A stretch of 64,000 nucleotides of DNA from Burkholderia ambifaria (GTDB lineage: Bacteria; Pseudomonadota; Gammaproteobacteria; Burkholderiales; Burkholderiaceae), in assembly GCF_001443045.1 (NCBI RefSeq), contig NZ_LKPJ01000020.1:1-64000 (forward strand). The letters run 5' to 3'. Shown here piece by piece: positions 1-8,264 of this stretch. Both the position numbers and the translations under genes were made by a program. The notes under the pieces are model-generated. The model ran no database searches. It had not been told where the DNA came from and worked only from the letters and a program-made list of their open reading frames with translations. The number at the start of each line of letters is the position of its first letter. Position 1 is the stretch's first letter.

Positions 1-1135
1 CGGCCGCTTTGATCAGCGAACGGATCGCGGTCGGCGCGGTGTAGAACACGGTGACCTTGTGATCGCCGATCATCTTCCAGAAGCGGCCGGCATCCGGATA
101 GGTCGGCACGCCCTCGAACACGACCTGCGTGCCGCCGCACGCGAGCGGGCCGTACGTGATGTACGTGTGGCCCGTGACCCAGCCGATGTCGGCCGTGCAC
201 CAGAACACGTCGGTGGGCTTCCAGTCGAAGGTCCACTTCATCGTCTGCGCGGCCCACAGCAGGTAGCCGCCCGTGCTGTGCTGCACGCCCTTCGGCTTGC
301 CGGTCGAACCCGACGTATACAGGATGAACAGCGGATGCTCGGCGCCGACCCACTCCGGCGCGCACGTGTCGGATTCGCCGTCCGCGATCTCGTGCATCCA
401 CAGGTCGCGATCGGCATGCCAGTCGATCTTGCCGCCGGTGCGGCGATAGACGATCACGCTCTTGACCGCTTCGCAGCCGCCCATCGCGATTGCTTCATCG
501 GCGATGCTCTTGAGCGGCAGCGTCTTGCCGCCGCGCGCCTGTTCGTCGGCGGTGATGAGCGCAACGGCGCCGACGTCGACGAGCCGCTCGTTCAGCGATT
601 TCGCGGAGAAGCCGCCGAACACGACCGAGTGCGTCGCGCCGATGCGCGCGCAGGCCTGCATCGCGACGATGCCCTCGATCGACATCGGGATATAGATGAC
701 GACGCGGTCGCCCTTGCCGATCCCGCGTTTCTGCAGCGCATTCGCGAAGCGCGACACGCGAGCGAGGAGATCGGCATAGGTGACGCGCGTGACGGTGCCG
801 TCGTCGGCCTCGAAGATCACCGCGACGCGCTCGCCGTTGCCGGCTTCGACGTGGCGGTCGAGGCAGTTGTACGACGCGTTGAGCTCGCCGTCGTCGAACC
901 ACTTGTAGAACGGTGCGTCGCTCTCGTCGAGCACCTTCGTGAACGGCTTGTGCCAGCCGAGGCCTTCGCGGGCAAGACGCGCCCAGAAGCCTTCGTAATC
1001 GCGCTCGGCCTCGGCGGCCAGCGCCTGGTAGGCCGGCATGCCGGAAATGGTCGCGCGCTCGCGCGTGTCGGCCGTCGGTTCGAAGATTCGGCGTTCCTGA
1101 AGGATCGATACGAGGGCGGTCAAGGTGTTCTCCAT
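1..1135 (-). CDS. acs: acetyl-CoA synthetase (AMP-forming), N-terminal part, runs off the window
   Basis: The reading frame opens with [12 protein letters not shown] and runs for about 378 codons to the window edge without a stop. It carries the AMP-binding loop [12 protein letters not shown] near residue 275, and the upstream half matches the N-terminal domain of Acs ([37 protein letters not shown]). The enzyme activates acetate to acetyl-CoA with ATP. It is the last known gene on the minus strand of the alcohol oxidation island and has its own sigma-54 promoter 34 bases upstream. That placement suggests it takes up the acetate made when a two-carbon alcohol is oxidised. The C-terminal domain with the acetylated lysine lies outside the window. 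Confidence 0.93.
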   Translation of the reverse strand, partial: MENTLTALVSILQERRIFEPTADTRERATISGMPAYQALAAEAERDYEGFWARLAREGLGWHKPFTKVLDESDAPFYKWFDDGELNASYNCLDRHVEAGNGERVAVIFEADDGTVTRVTYADLLARVSRFANALQKRGIGKGDRVVIYIPMSIEGIVAMQACARIGATHSVVFGGFSAKSLNERLVDVGAVALITADEQARGGKTLPLKSIADEAIAMGGCEAVKSVIVYRRTGGKIDWHADRDLWMHEIADGESDTCAPEWVGAEHPLFILYTSGSTGKPKGVQHSTGGYLLWAAQTMKWTFDWKPTDVFWCTADIGWVTGHTYITYGPLACGGTQVVFEGVPTYPDAGRFWKMIGDHKVTVFYTAPTAIRSLIKAA

Positions 1136-1168
1136 GGAAATCGTAGGGTGTGGCGTGCCTGTTGAAAC

Positions 1169-1183
1169 GCAACTTGCATGCCA
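1169..1183 (-). promoter_or_regulatory. sigma-54 (-24/-12) promoter of acs
   Basis: Read on the minus strand the sequence is TGGCATGCAAGTTGC. This fits the consensus TGGCAY-N5-TTGC, with GG and GC exactly 10 bases apart. The predicted start of transcription is about 22 bases before the acs ATG. The same pattern occurs at four other places in this island. Confidence 0.75.
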
Positions 1184-1324
1184 ATCGCGTGGGTATTCGG
1201 ACGGAACGGCGTGTGCGCGCGTTGTCGTGCGGTTTCCGATGTTTGGTCTGTACTACGAAGCATAAAAAATGGAACGCCCGGCGCTGTTGTCCCCACGCCG
1301 GTTGCGTCGAAATGCAGCAGCGGG

Positions 1325-1341
1325 TGTTGCAGGCATCAACA
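1325..1341. promoter_or_regulatory. candidate activator-binding site (enhancer) upstream of acs
   Basis: TGTTGC-AGGCA-TCAACA is an inverted repeat with 5-base TGTTG/CAACA arms. It lies about 142 bases upstream of the acs -24 element, a normal distance for a sigma-54 activator. Closely similar 17-bp elements stand before the dehydrogenase, tonB and pqqA. A short A-rich stretch at 1262-1270 sits between site and promoter and could bend. Confidence 0.5.
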
Positions 1342-1370
1342 CGGCGAACGCGGTGCCGGCCCGACGCGTG

Positions 1371-3257
1371 CTATGCGATGAACGACCGGAGCATGCCGAG
1401 CGCGTCGGACGCGCGCAGTCGGGCGAGTGCCGACGCCTCGATCTGCCGCACGCGCTCGGCGGACAGGTTCATCTGGCGGCCGATGTCGCGCAGCGAGCAG
1501 CCTTCGTCCGTGTGCAGCCCGTAGCGCAGCGTGAGGACCATCGCCTCGCGCGGCGGCAGCCGGTCGATCGCGGCGGCGATCTTGCGGCGCAACTGCGTGG
1601 CGCCGGCCGCGTCTTCGGGCGATGGTGTTGCCGTGTCGGGCGCGACGTCGGCGAACGTCATGTCGCCTTCCGGCGAGACCGGCAGGTCTGCCGACACGGG
1701 TTCCTTCACGATCGCCATCAGGTCACGCACCTTGTCGACCGGCTCGCCCATGTGGACGGCCAGTTGCGCGGGCGTCGCGGCGGTGCCCGCGCGTTGCCGA
1801 TGCTCGCGCGCGAGCCGCGTCAGCTTGTTGAGCGCGTCGACGGTATGCGTCGGCACGCGGATCGTGCGGCCGAGGTCGGCGAGCGCATGCGTGATCGCCT
1901 GCCGGATCCACCAGGTCGCGTAGGTCGAGAACCGGAAGCCGCGCCGGTAGTCGTAACGCTCGATGGCCTTCAACAGGCCGATGTTGCCTTCCTGGATCAG
2001 GTCCGCGAACGGCAGCCCACGATCGGGATAGCGCTTCGCGATCGACACGACGAGCCGAAGGTTCGCATCGAACAATCCCGTCCGCGCCGGCTGCATCGCG
2101 CGCTCGATCGCACCGAGCCGTGCATCGAGCGATGCGGTCGCGCCGGGCGGCAGTGCCGACGCAGGGGCACCGCGCGCGATCGCGTCGCGCGCATCGACGA
2201 ACTCGGCCGCGCGTCGCGTCAGCGTCGGTGCGCAGGCCGGGTGCGCGGCAATGCACGACGCGAGCCAGCCGGCGTGGTCGCCGTCGGCATCTTGCGCGAA
2301 CGACGGCGGGACGCCCACGTCGGTCAGCATTCGCGCGAGCCGGCCGCGCAATGCGCGGTGCCGGCGCGCGCGGCCGCGCAACGGCTCGCTCATCCGCTCG
2401 AGCGCACGCGCGGACAGGTGCAACGTGCCGAGCAGCGCCGCGGTGTCGCGTACTTGTTTGCGATACGCGGCGCAAGCGGTGCCGCCGGACGTCAGCGCCG
2501 CGCGCATGCCGTCCGCGAGTGCGTCAAGGCGTGCGAGCCGCGCGACCACCCCGTTGCGCCAGGCCGAATTCTCCGTCTGCGTATCCGTCCCGGTGTCGTC
2601 GTCGCGCGCGGGTTCAGCGGGTTCATCGGGGGCCGCGGGCGAAGCGCCCGGATCTGCGTCGGCGGCCGGCAGAGCGTCGCGACGGCCGTCGGCGAGACAG
2701 ATCACATAGGTCGATGCGGCGGTCCGGCCTTCGGCGATTTCGGCGCGGATCGACATGAGCGCGTCGAGCGCATCGGGGTCGCCGCACAGCACCGCGACCG
2801 ACGCCGCGCGACCGCGCTCGATCCGCTGCGCGTAGGCGAATTCCTCGTCGCGCGTGAGGAGCGGGGTCGTGCCCATCTCGCGCAGGTACAGCCGGACCGG
2901 ATCCGTCGTGCGCGGCGCGAGCAAATCGGCCGCGGCGAGCGTGCCGGCGCCGTCGACCCATGCCCGCGCGGGCGGCGCGGGCCGGAAGTAGCGCTCGAGC
3001 GTCCAGCCGTTCGCGGTATCGGCGCTATCGCACACCGCGATGCCGAGTTCGCCCAGCACCGCGGCGGCCGCGTCGATGCCGCTTTCGTTCGCATCGTCGT
3101 CGGGCAGCGCGTCGATGATGTCGCCGCGCGTGACGAAGCCGCGCGACAGGCCGGCCGAAATCAGCGCGTGGAGATGGGCGACGGCGTGTTGCGGCGCGTC
3201 GTCGTCATGGCCGGCGGCGGACGCCGGCGCGTGCCGCAGTGCGGACCGCGCCGGCAT
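1371..3257 (-). CDS. primary-type sigma-70 paralogue (RpoD-like sigma factor)
   Basis: A 628-residue sigma factor with all main regions. Region 1.1 is at about 20-75 ([18 protein letters not shown]), region 1.2 at 118-149 ([21 protein letters not shown]), a non-conserved insert follows, region 2 is at 398-465 ([19 protein letters not shown] and [13 protein letters not shown]), region 3 is next, and region 4 ends in a helix-turn-helix at 588-615 ([20 protein letters not shown]). The frame stays open further upstream, but that would overlap the HiPIP gene, so the ATG at 3257, 17 bases after the HiPIP stop, is chosen. It is probably transcribed with the HiPIP and dehydrogenase genes. The region 4 recognition helix has Ala where RpoD usually has Arg (SAERVRQIE against TRERIRQIE), so its promoter preference may differ slightly. 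It is unlikely to be the housekeeping factor, given its place in an accessory operon. Confidence 0.85.
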   Translation of the reverse strand: MPARSALRHAPASAAGHDDDAPQHAVAHLHALISAGLSRGFVTRGDIIDALPDDDANESGIDAAAAVLGELGIAVCDSADTANGWTLERYFRPAPPARAWVDGAGTLAAADLLAPRTTDPVRLYLREMGTTPLLTRDEEFAYAQRIERGRAASVAVLCGDPDALDALMSIRAEIAEGRTAASTYVICLADGRRDALPAADADPGASPAAPDEPAEPARDDDTGTDTQTENSAWRNGVVARLARLDALADGMRAALTSGGTACAAYRKQVRDTAALLGTLHLSARALERMSEPLRGRARRHRALRGRLARMLTDVGVPPSFAQDADGDHAGWLASCIAAHPACAPTLTRRAAEFVDARDAIARGAPASALPPGATASLDARLGAIERAMQPARTGLFDANLRLVVSIAKRYPDRGLPFADLIQEGNIGLLKAIERYDYRRGFRFSTYATWWIRQAITHALADLGRTIRVPTHTVDALNKLTRLAREHRQRAGTAATPAQLAVHMGEPVDKVRDLMAIVKEPVSADLPVSPEGDMTFADVAPDTATPSPEDAAGATQLRRKIAAAIDRLPPREAMVLTLRYGLHTDEGCSLRDIGRQMNLSAERVRQIEASALARLRASDALGMLRSFIA

Positions 3258-3273
3258 CTCGCCGCGCGACGCG

Positions 3274-3588
3274 TCACGCGCGCTTGGCATACACGTTGCA
3301 CCAGCCGTCCGCGGCAACCGACTTGCCGGCGAACATCGCACACGTGCCGGCGGCATCCGCCGCTTCGCCCTTGTAGAAGCGGCAGTTCGAGCAGCGCTGG
3401 CCGGGCTGGTATTTCGGGAACTGCGCGGCGTCGACGCTCGACGCGCGGGCGCGATAGCCGAGCGTCTTGGCCGCGGCATCGTTTTCGTCGACGAGCGGCG
3501 GGGCCGCCAGCGCGGGGCGTGCCGCGGCGAGCGCCGCGCACAGTCCGATGGTCTGGACGATGAAGGTTCTGCGAGTCGTGGTGTGCAT
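3274..3588 (-). CDS. high-potential iron-sulfur protein (HiPIP), copy 1
   Basis: A 104-residue precursor. It starts with a twin-arginine-like signal (TTRRTF followed by a hydrophobic stretch ending ALA near residue 29). The mature part has the four cluster cysteines in HiPIP spacing: C66, C69, C83 and C97 (CSNC, GTC, GWC). HiPIPs are small periplasmic one-electron carriers with a 4Fe-4S cluster. This gene lies 74 bases after the binding-protein/cytochrome fusion and 16 bases before the sigma factor. It therefore probably carries electrons from the PQQ dehydrogenase or its cytochrome towards an oxidase. A second HiPIP with identical cysteine positions lies beside the caa3 oxidase at 33.6 kb. 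Confidence 0.93.
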   Translation of the reverse strand: MHTTTRRTFIVQTIGLCAALAAARPALAAPPLVDENDAAAKTLGYRARASSVDAAQFPKYQPGQRCSNCRFYKGEAADAAGTCAMFAGKSVAADGWCNVYAKRA

Positions 3589-3662
3589 TACTGTCGTTTC
3601 CTGGTGAAGAAGAAATCGTGCCGGCGGGCGGCCCGGCATGCGCGTGCGGGCCGCCGGCCGGG

Positions 3663-4922
3663 TTACTGGCTGGCTTCCTTGTGTCCCGCGGGGCCGACGA
3701 CGAGCGGCGCGGCCGATGCGCGCGCCGTATCGGCGGTCAGCTTGTTCTTGCTCGCGGCATAGCCGTTCGATGCGAGCAGGAACGCCATCAGGTCCGCATA
3801 GTCGTCGTCCTTCAGCTTGCCGGGCTGGTCCGCGGGCATGTTGGTCGCCATGTAGCCGAACACGCCGCCGATCGTCAGGTGCGAATGCGACAGCGGCGCG
3901 AACGACGGACCGCTCAGCGCGGGCGCGGTGTCGCCTTCGAGGTTGGCGCCGTGGCACTTGGCGCACGCATTGCCGTACAGCGTCTTGCCATGTTCGACCT
4001 GGGCCGCATCGAATGCCGGCGCGGCCTCGCCGGTGCTCCCGGAGACGCGAATGAAACCGCCGCCGGCCGGCACGCCGCGCGCGCGCAGCAGGCCGGCGCG
4101 CGCCGGGCCGGCCGCCGCCGTTGCACCGTCGAGGAAGCGCGGCGTCGCGCGCGAATCGTGCGCCTCGAGCGCGCTGCCGGGCAGCGTCCACTTGCGGGTC
4201 AGCGCGGCGAGCCGCCCGTTGTTCTTCATCTGCGTGAGTGCCGCGTCGATGCGCTGCTGGAGCGCGGCCGAGCGCGGCGCGAACGCAAACGTGAGCTGCC
4301 ACTCCGCGTACGGCGACGACGTCGAGCCGATGCGGAACGCCTGTTTCGGATGCGCGGCCTGGTACGCGACGACGGCCGGATACCAGACGATTGCGCGATG
4401 CGCGCGGCCGCCTGCCACGGCGGCGACCGTTTGCTCGGACGTGTTCTCGAGATCGAAGCGCGCGTTCTTCTGCTGGACCGCAATCAGCTGCGCGGGGCTT
4501 GCGTAGGTCGCCGCGACGATCTCGCGGTCGGTGGTCGCTGCGCCGGCGTCGCGGCGCGTGACGCTCACGTAGCCCGAACGCAGGTAGCCTTGCGAGAACA
4601 GCAGTTTCGTATCGGATGCGTCGGCGATCGCCGAGCGCGGGAAGCCGGCGAGCACGTCGCAATCGCGTTCGAGGATGCCCGCGAGCTCGTGCGCGGACAC
4701 GCCGTCATCGTCGCTGCCGCCGGCTTCGTGCGCGGAGAAGGTGGCGGCGATGCCGGCCGTGCGGAACGCCTCGCGTGCGACGGCCTTGTCGAGGGCGGCC
4801 GTCGGCGTACCGGGCAGCGAGCAGACGCGCACCTGTGTCGCGGCCGTGGAGAGCGCCGGGGTCAGCGCCGTGCCTGCCGCGAGCGCACAGGCCACGGCGA
4901 GGCGGGAAAGTCGAAGGTTCAT
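3663..4922 (-). CDS. periplasmic binding-protein/cytochrome c fusion (MoxJ/XoxJ-like plus XoxG-like)
   Basis: The predicted protein has 419 residues when started at ATG 4922 (MNLRLSRLAVACALAAGT). A Sec signal covers about residues 1-27. Residues 28-250 resemble a family 3 extracellular solute-binding domain of the type found beside PQQ dehydrogenases (MxaJ/XoxJ). A linker follows, then a class I cytochrome c domain at about 305-395 with haem motif CAKCH (C320, C323, H324) and a likely axial Met362 in NMPADQPG. In methylotrophs the J protein and the cytochrome are usually separate products; here they are fused. The gene follows the PQQ dehydrogenase by 77 bases, so the protein is likely its partner and electron acceptor. 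The partnership is inferred from context. Confidence 0.85.
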   Translation of the reverse strand: MNLRLSRLAVACALAAGTALTPALSTAATQVRVCSLPGTPTAALDKAVAREAFRTAGIAATFSAHEAGGSDDDGVSAHELAGILERDCDVLAGFPRSAIADASDTKLLFSQGYLRSGYVSVTRRDAGAATTDREIVAATYASPAQLIAVQQKNARFDLENTSEQTVAAVAGGRAHRAIVWYPAVVAYQAAHPKQAFRIGSTSSPYAEWQLTFAFAPRSAALQQRIDAALTQMKNNGRLAALTRKWTLPGSALEAHDSRATPRFLDGATAAAGPARAGLLRARGVPAGGGFIRVSGSTGEAAPAFDAAQVEHGKTLYGNACAKCHGANLEGDTAPALSGPSFAPLSHSHLTIGGVFGYMATNMPADQPGKLKDDDYADLMAFLLASNGYAASKNKLTADTARASAAPLVVGPAGHKEASQ

Positions 4923-4999
4923 GATCGTACGCTCGGTTGGAAAGAGGAGGGCACGCCCGCGCCGGCGGCGCGGGCGCAATGCGGTTGACCGGATCGAGA

Positions 5000-6727
5000 T
5001 CAGCCGCGGTCGAGGGCGAACACGTACAGCGTGCCGCCGCGCGGCACGTCGTCCGCCGCCTTGGCCATCGGGCCGCCCCAGATCGGGTTCGCGCCGCCGT
5101 AGCCGGCGAGTACCGCTACGTACTCCTTGCCGTCGACTTCAAACACCGACGGCTGCGCGATGATCCCGCTCGCGAGCTTCGGGCTCTCCCACAGCACCTT
5201 GCCGCTGGTTACGTCGAACGCGTACAGGTGACCGTCGAGCGAGCCGCTGAACGCGAGGCCGCTCGCGGTCGTCGCGACGCCGCCGTTCCACGGCAGCTTG
5301 CTCCAGTGGCTCCACACCTTCTTGCCGGTGTTGACGTCGATCGCCTGGAGCTCGCCATAGCCTTCGCTGCCCGGCTCGGGCTTGATCTCGAAGCCTTCGC
5401 CGAGATACGGCAGCCCTTCCATGTAGTTGACCGACTTGCCCGACAGGCTCATGCACGCATGCAGCGACGGCACGATCGCGAGATGGCGTTCGGGGTCGTA
5501 CGACACGGACCACCAGTTCTTGCCGCCGAGGAAGCTCGGACACGTGTCGATCGTCGTGCCGACCTTCGGATACTTCGCGGGATCCTGGATCGGCGCGCCG
5601 TCTTCCGTGTAGCCGGTGACCGACGTCGCTCTCACGAACGGCTCCGCGTAGATCAGCTTGCCGGTGTCGCGATCGATCGCGTGGAAGTAGCCGTTGCGGT
5701 CCGCATGGATGATCGCGTCGTGTTCCTTGCCCTTGTACTTGATCGTCGCGAGCACCGGCGTGTTGACGCCGTCATAGTCCCAGGTGTCGTGCTTCGTGTA
5801 CTGGTAGTGCCACTTGAGGTCGCCGTTCTTCGGGTCCAGCGCGAGCAGCGAATCGGAGTACAGGTTGTCGCCCGGGCGCAGGTCCGCGAGCCACGGCCCC
5901 GGGTTGCCGACGCCCCAGTACAGCGTGCGCGTCGCCGCGTCGTAGGTGCCGGTCAGCCAGGCCGGTGCGCCGCCGTGCGCCTGCATCCCGTCGGGCCACG
6001 TATCGGCGTGCTTCTCGCCCTGGCCGGGGATCGTGAAGCGCTTCCACAGCAGCTTGCCGTCGTTCGGGCTGAGCGCGGCGATGAAGCCGCGCGCGCCGTA
6101 TTCGCCGCCCGAGCTGCCGACCACGATCGCGCCGTCGATCGCGAGCGGCGCGAGCGAGAACGCGTAGCCGAGCCCCGGTTCGAACATCTGCTTCTTCCAC
6201 ACGAGCGCGCCGGTCTGCGCGTCGAGCGCGGCCACTTCGCCGCTCAGCATCGCGACGTAGACGTTCTTGCCGTACAGCGCGACGCCGCGGTTCACGACGT
6301 CGCAGCAGGCTGTCTTGAACGATTCCGCACCGAGCTTCGGCTCGTATTTCCACAGCTGCGCGCCGGTGGCCGCATCGAACGCGTACACGTTGTCCTTCGG
6401 CGTGGTCACGAACAGGTAGCGGCCGTTGATGATCGGCGTGGCTTCGAAGCCCTGTTTCAGCTCGGCCGGAAACTTGTAGCTCCACGCCTGCGTGAGCTGC
6501 TTCACGTTCGACGGGTCGATCTGCTTGAGCGGCGAGTGCGCCTGACCGTTGTAGGTGCGGTAGTAGGTGAGCCAGCCCGGATCGCGCTGCGCATCGGTGA
6601 GCCGCTGGTACGTGACGGCCGGATAATCCGCGGCAGCGTCCACGAGGCCGGGATTCAAGGCGATGGCGGCGGCTGCCGCGATTCCGATCGTTGCCAGTCG
6701 GCTCGTCGAAGCCGAGAGTTTTTTCAT
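5000..6727 (-). CDS. PQQ-dependent alcohol dehydrogenase with lanthanide-type DYD motif
   Basis: A 575-residue precursor from the ATG at 6727, preceded by a strong AGGAGA ribosome site. The signal peptide is at 1-32 and an eight-bladed quinoprotein propeller follows. The vicinal disulfide cysteines are C141-C142 (KTACCDVVNRG). The cofactor region has SSGGEYGARG and GVGNPGPW. The catalytic Asp317 is in HDTWDYDGVN, and Asp319 two residues later is the extra metal ligand known from XoxF and PedH type lanthanide enzymes; calcium-dependent MxaF has Ala there. It oxidises primary alcohols in the periplasm and passes electrons to a cytochrome c. The substrate cannot be read from the sequence. The coupled acs gene hints at ethanol or another two-carbon substrate. 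Confidence 0.92.
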   Translation of the reverse strand: MKKLSASTSRLATIGIAAAAAIALNPGLVDAAADYPAVTYQRLTDAQRDPGWLTYYRTYNGQAHSPLKQIDPSNVKQLTQAWSYKFPAELKQGFEATPIINGRYLFVTTPKDNVYAFDAATGAQLWKYEPKLGAESFKTACCDVVNRGVALYGKNVYVAMLSGEVAALDAQTGALVWKKQMFEPGLGYAFSLAPLAIDGAIVVGSSGGEYGARGFIAALSPNDGKLLWKRFTIPGQGEKHADTWPDGMQAHGGAPAWLTGTYDAATRTLYWGVGNPGPWLADLRPGDNLYSDSLLALDPKNGDLKWHYQYTKHDTWDYDGVNTPVLATIKYKGKEHDAIIHADRNGYFHAIDRDTGKLIYAEPFVRATSVTGYTEDGAPIQDPAKYPKVGTTIDTCPSFLGGKNWWSVSYDPERHLAIVPSLHACMSLSGKSVNYMEGLPYLGEGFEIKPEPGSEGYGELQAIDVNTGKKVWSHWSKLPWNGGVATTASGLAFSGSLDGHLYAFDVTSGKVLWESPKLASGIIAQPSVFEVDGKEYVAVLAGYGGANPIWGGPMAKAADDVPRGGTLYVFALDRG

Positions 6728-6818
6728 GGTTGTCTCCTGAGTCATTGTGGTCGCACCGCGGCCAACACATGGCCGGGCCGGCAGGGTGGGGATCCGGGTC
6801 CAGTGCGCAGCCATTCAC

Positions 6819-6833
6819 GCAAATCGCATGCCA
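6819..6833 (-). promoter_or_regulatory. sigma-54 promoter of the PQQ dehydrogenase operon
   Basis: On the minus strand the site reads TGGCATGCGATTTGC. It matches TGGCAY-N5-TTGC with correct GG-N10-GC spacing. Transcription would begin near 6807, giving an 80-base leader before the dehydrogenase ATG. Confidence 0.75.
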
Positions 6834-6921
6834 CTGCGATGCGAGGCTTGCCGCGCAAGGCGCAGCGGCCGATTGCGCAGGTTGCCGCGATACGCGCGAC
6901 GCAGCGCGGGTGATCAACGTG

Positions 6922-6938
6922 TGTTGCGTTCGGGGACA
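6922..6938. promoter_or_regulatory. candidate activator-binding site 1 in the adh-tonB intergenic region
   Basis: TGTTGC-GTTCG-GGGACA is a 17-bp element with TGT and ACA ends. It lies about 90 bases upstream of the dehydrogenase sigma-54 promoter and 30 bases from a second copy. Confidence 0.45.
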
Positions 6939-6951
6939 ACGGCGGGCGCAG

Positions 6952-6968
6952 TGTTGCGAAACATGACA
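6952..6968. promoter_or_regulatory. candidate activator-binding site 2 in the adh-tonB intergenic region
   Basis: TGTTGC-GAAAC-ATGACA keeps the same left arm as the sites at 1325 and 6922 and ends in GACA. It lies 30 bp from site 1, close to three helical turns, so both sites would be on the same face of the DNA. The rest of the 650-base divergent gap (6728-7378) shows no gene. Confidence 0.45.
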
Positions 6969-7221
6969 GTGCGGGGTAGGGGCGGGGCATCGCGGGCGTG
7001 ACGCGGTGTCCAACGAATCGCGGCGGCCATCCATTTATGTGTTCGCGAACGTGCCGACGTGTGATCGAGGGCAGGTGATCGTCTTCGACGGAGCGAGTGA
7101 ATAGCGTGCGGTCTGGTGCGATCGGCGCAGGCGGCGTGCGTATACAAGGAAGCGCGAGGACTCGCCGTTTCGAGCGACGGGCACGCGCACGGCGGCAAGA
7201 ACACCGTACCGCTGATCCAAA

Positions 7222-7259
7222 TTGACACAGATGCAACAGCGTTGGCACGAACTGCAACA
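7222..7259. promoter_or_regulatory. paired candidate activator sites upstream of tonB
   Basis: Two elements, TTGACA-CAGAT-GCAACA (7222-7238) and TGGCAC-GAACT-GCAACA (7243-7259), share a perfect GCAACA right arm. The arms are exactly 21 bases apart (two turns) and lie 65-100 bases upstream of the tonB sigma-54 promoter. The left arms are imperfect. Confidence 0.4.
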
Positions 7260-7322
7260 GATGCGCGCTCACGCGTCGACGCGCAGCGGCTTCGATCGGC
7301 GGGCGGCCGGGTGTTGCACGCA

Positions 7323-7339
7323 TCGGCATGCTTCTTGCC
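7323..7339 (+). promoter_or_regulatory. sigma-54 promoter of tonB-exbB-exbD
   Basis: TCGGCATGCTTCTTGCC has GG at 7325-7326 and GC at 7337-7338, exactly 10 bases apart, with GGCAT and TTGC intact. Only the leading T of TGGCAY is changed to C. Transcription from here starts around 7350, which rules out the ATG at 7328 and supports the tonB start at 7379. Confidence 0.65.
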
Positions 7340-7378
7340 GTTCGAAACGGGAATGATTCCGCGCAGCGAGAGACCGCC

Positions 7379-8254
7379 ATGCATGTCCCGATTTCGTCCG
7401 ATGCCATTCGCAGGTCCGATCGCCGGCGCGTGGCCGCGCTCGCCTGCGGCATCGCGCCTGCCGGCCCGTATGCGGCAACGATCGAGGCATCACGGGCTGC
7501 GCGTACACGCGAACCGCTGCAGGCCATCGCGCTGACGATATTCGCCGTCCATGCGGTCATCGTGGTTGCGCTCTGGCATGCATGGATGCCAGATACGGCT
7601 TCGACGCTGCCGCGCGCGCTCGCCGTCGAGGTGGACGCGAGCGAATCCGCGCGTGTCGCCGCGCCGGGCGTGCATCGCCGCGTGGATGTCGCGACACCGG
7701 TTCCGCCACCGCATGTGCGTTCGCCTGCGAGCCGCGAGACGGTCACGCATCGGGAGGTTCGAGCGAGCGTGACGGCGTCTCGTCAGGACGGCCATGCGGC
7801 ACTCTCACGCGTGCCCGCGGCCGCAACCGTCGTGACGAAGCCGGGCGATGAAGGTCCGCGAACCGCGCAGGCTTCGGCACCGGCAGCGACGGGACAGACA
7901 CCCACCGATGCCGCGACGGTGCCTGCTCAGGCGGCCCCGGCCGCGCCATCCCCGGCCGCGTCCGAACCCGTCACCGCGCCGCGCTTCGCGGCGTCCTACC
8001 TGCACAACCCCGCACCCGAATACCCGGACGTCGCGCAGCGGCGCGGCTGGGAGGGCACGACGTTCCTGAACGTGCATGTGCTCGCGAGCGGCCGGCCGGA
8101 CCAGGTTCTGCTGTCGGCCAGCAGCGGACACGACGCGCTCGACGATGCGGCCGTCGCGGCGGTCACGGACTGGCGCTTCGTGCCGGCGAAACGCGGCGCG
8201 GAATCGATCGATGGCTGGGTCAGGGTGCCGGTCGTGTTCAAACTCGGAAACTAA
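7379..8254 (+). CDS. tonB: TonB-type energy transducer
   Basis: A 291-residue protein with one N-terminal membrane segment around residues 50-67 (AIALTIFAVHAVIVVALW). It has a Pro/Ala-rich periplasmic spacer (about 75-205) and a C-terminal TonB domain (NPAPEYPDVAQRRGWEGT, then VTDWRFVPAKR and VRVPVVFKL). It transmits the energy of the inner-membrane ExbBD complex to outer-membrane receptors. exbB starts 10 bases after its stop. The start at 7379 follows GAGAGA and lies downstream of the predicted transcription start. Its place between the PQQ dehydrogenase and a TonB-dependent receptor suggests it serves that receptor only. Confidence 0.9.
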   Translation: MHVPISSDAIRRSDRRRVAALACGIAPAGPYAATIEASRAARTREPLQAIALTIFAVHAVIVVALWHAWMPDTASTLPRALAVEVDASESARVAAPGVHRRVDVATPVPPPHVRSPASRETVTHREVRASVTASRQDGHAALSRVPAAATVVTKPGDEGPRTAQASAPAATGQTPTDAATVPAQAAPAAPSPAASEPVTAPRFAASYLHNPAPEYPDVAQRRGWEGTTFLNVHVLASGRPDQVLLSASSGHDALDDAAVAAVTDWRFVPAKRGAESIDGWVRVPVVFKLGN

Positions 8255-8264
8255 GGAATCCGTC

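Noticed and set aside
3274-4662. 462-codon frame containing the HiPIP
   Set aside because: Only the last 104 codons are the HiPIP, with its own ATG and signal peptide. The rest is a shadow of the binding-protein/cytochrome gene.
7243-7257. TGGCACGAACTGC as a further sigma-54 promoter before tonB
   Set aside because: GG and GC are only 8 bases apart, not 10. The match at 7323-7339 has correct spacing and lies closer to the gene, so I treat this stretch as a weak activator site only.
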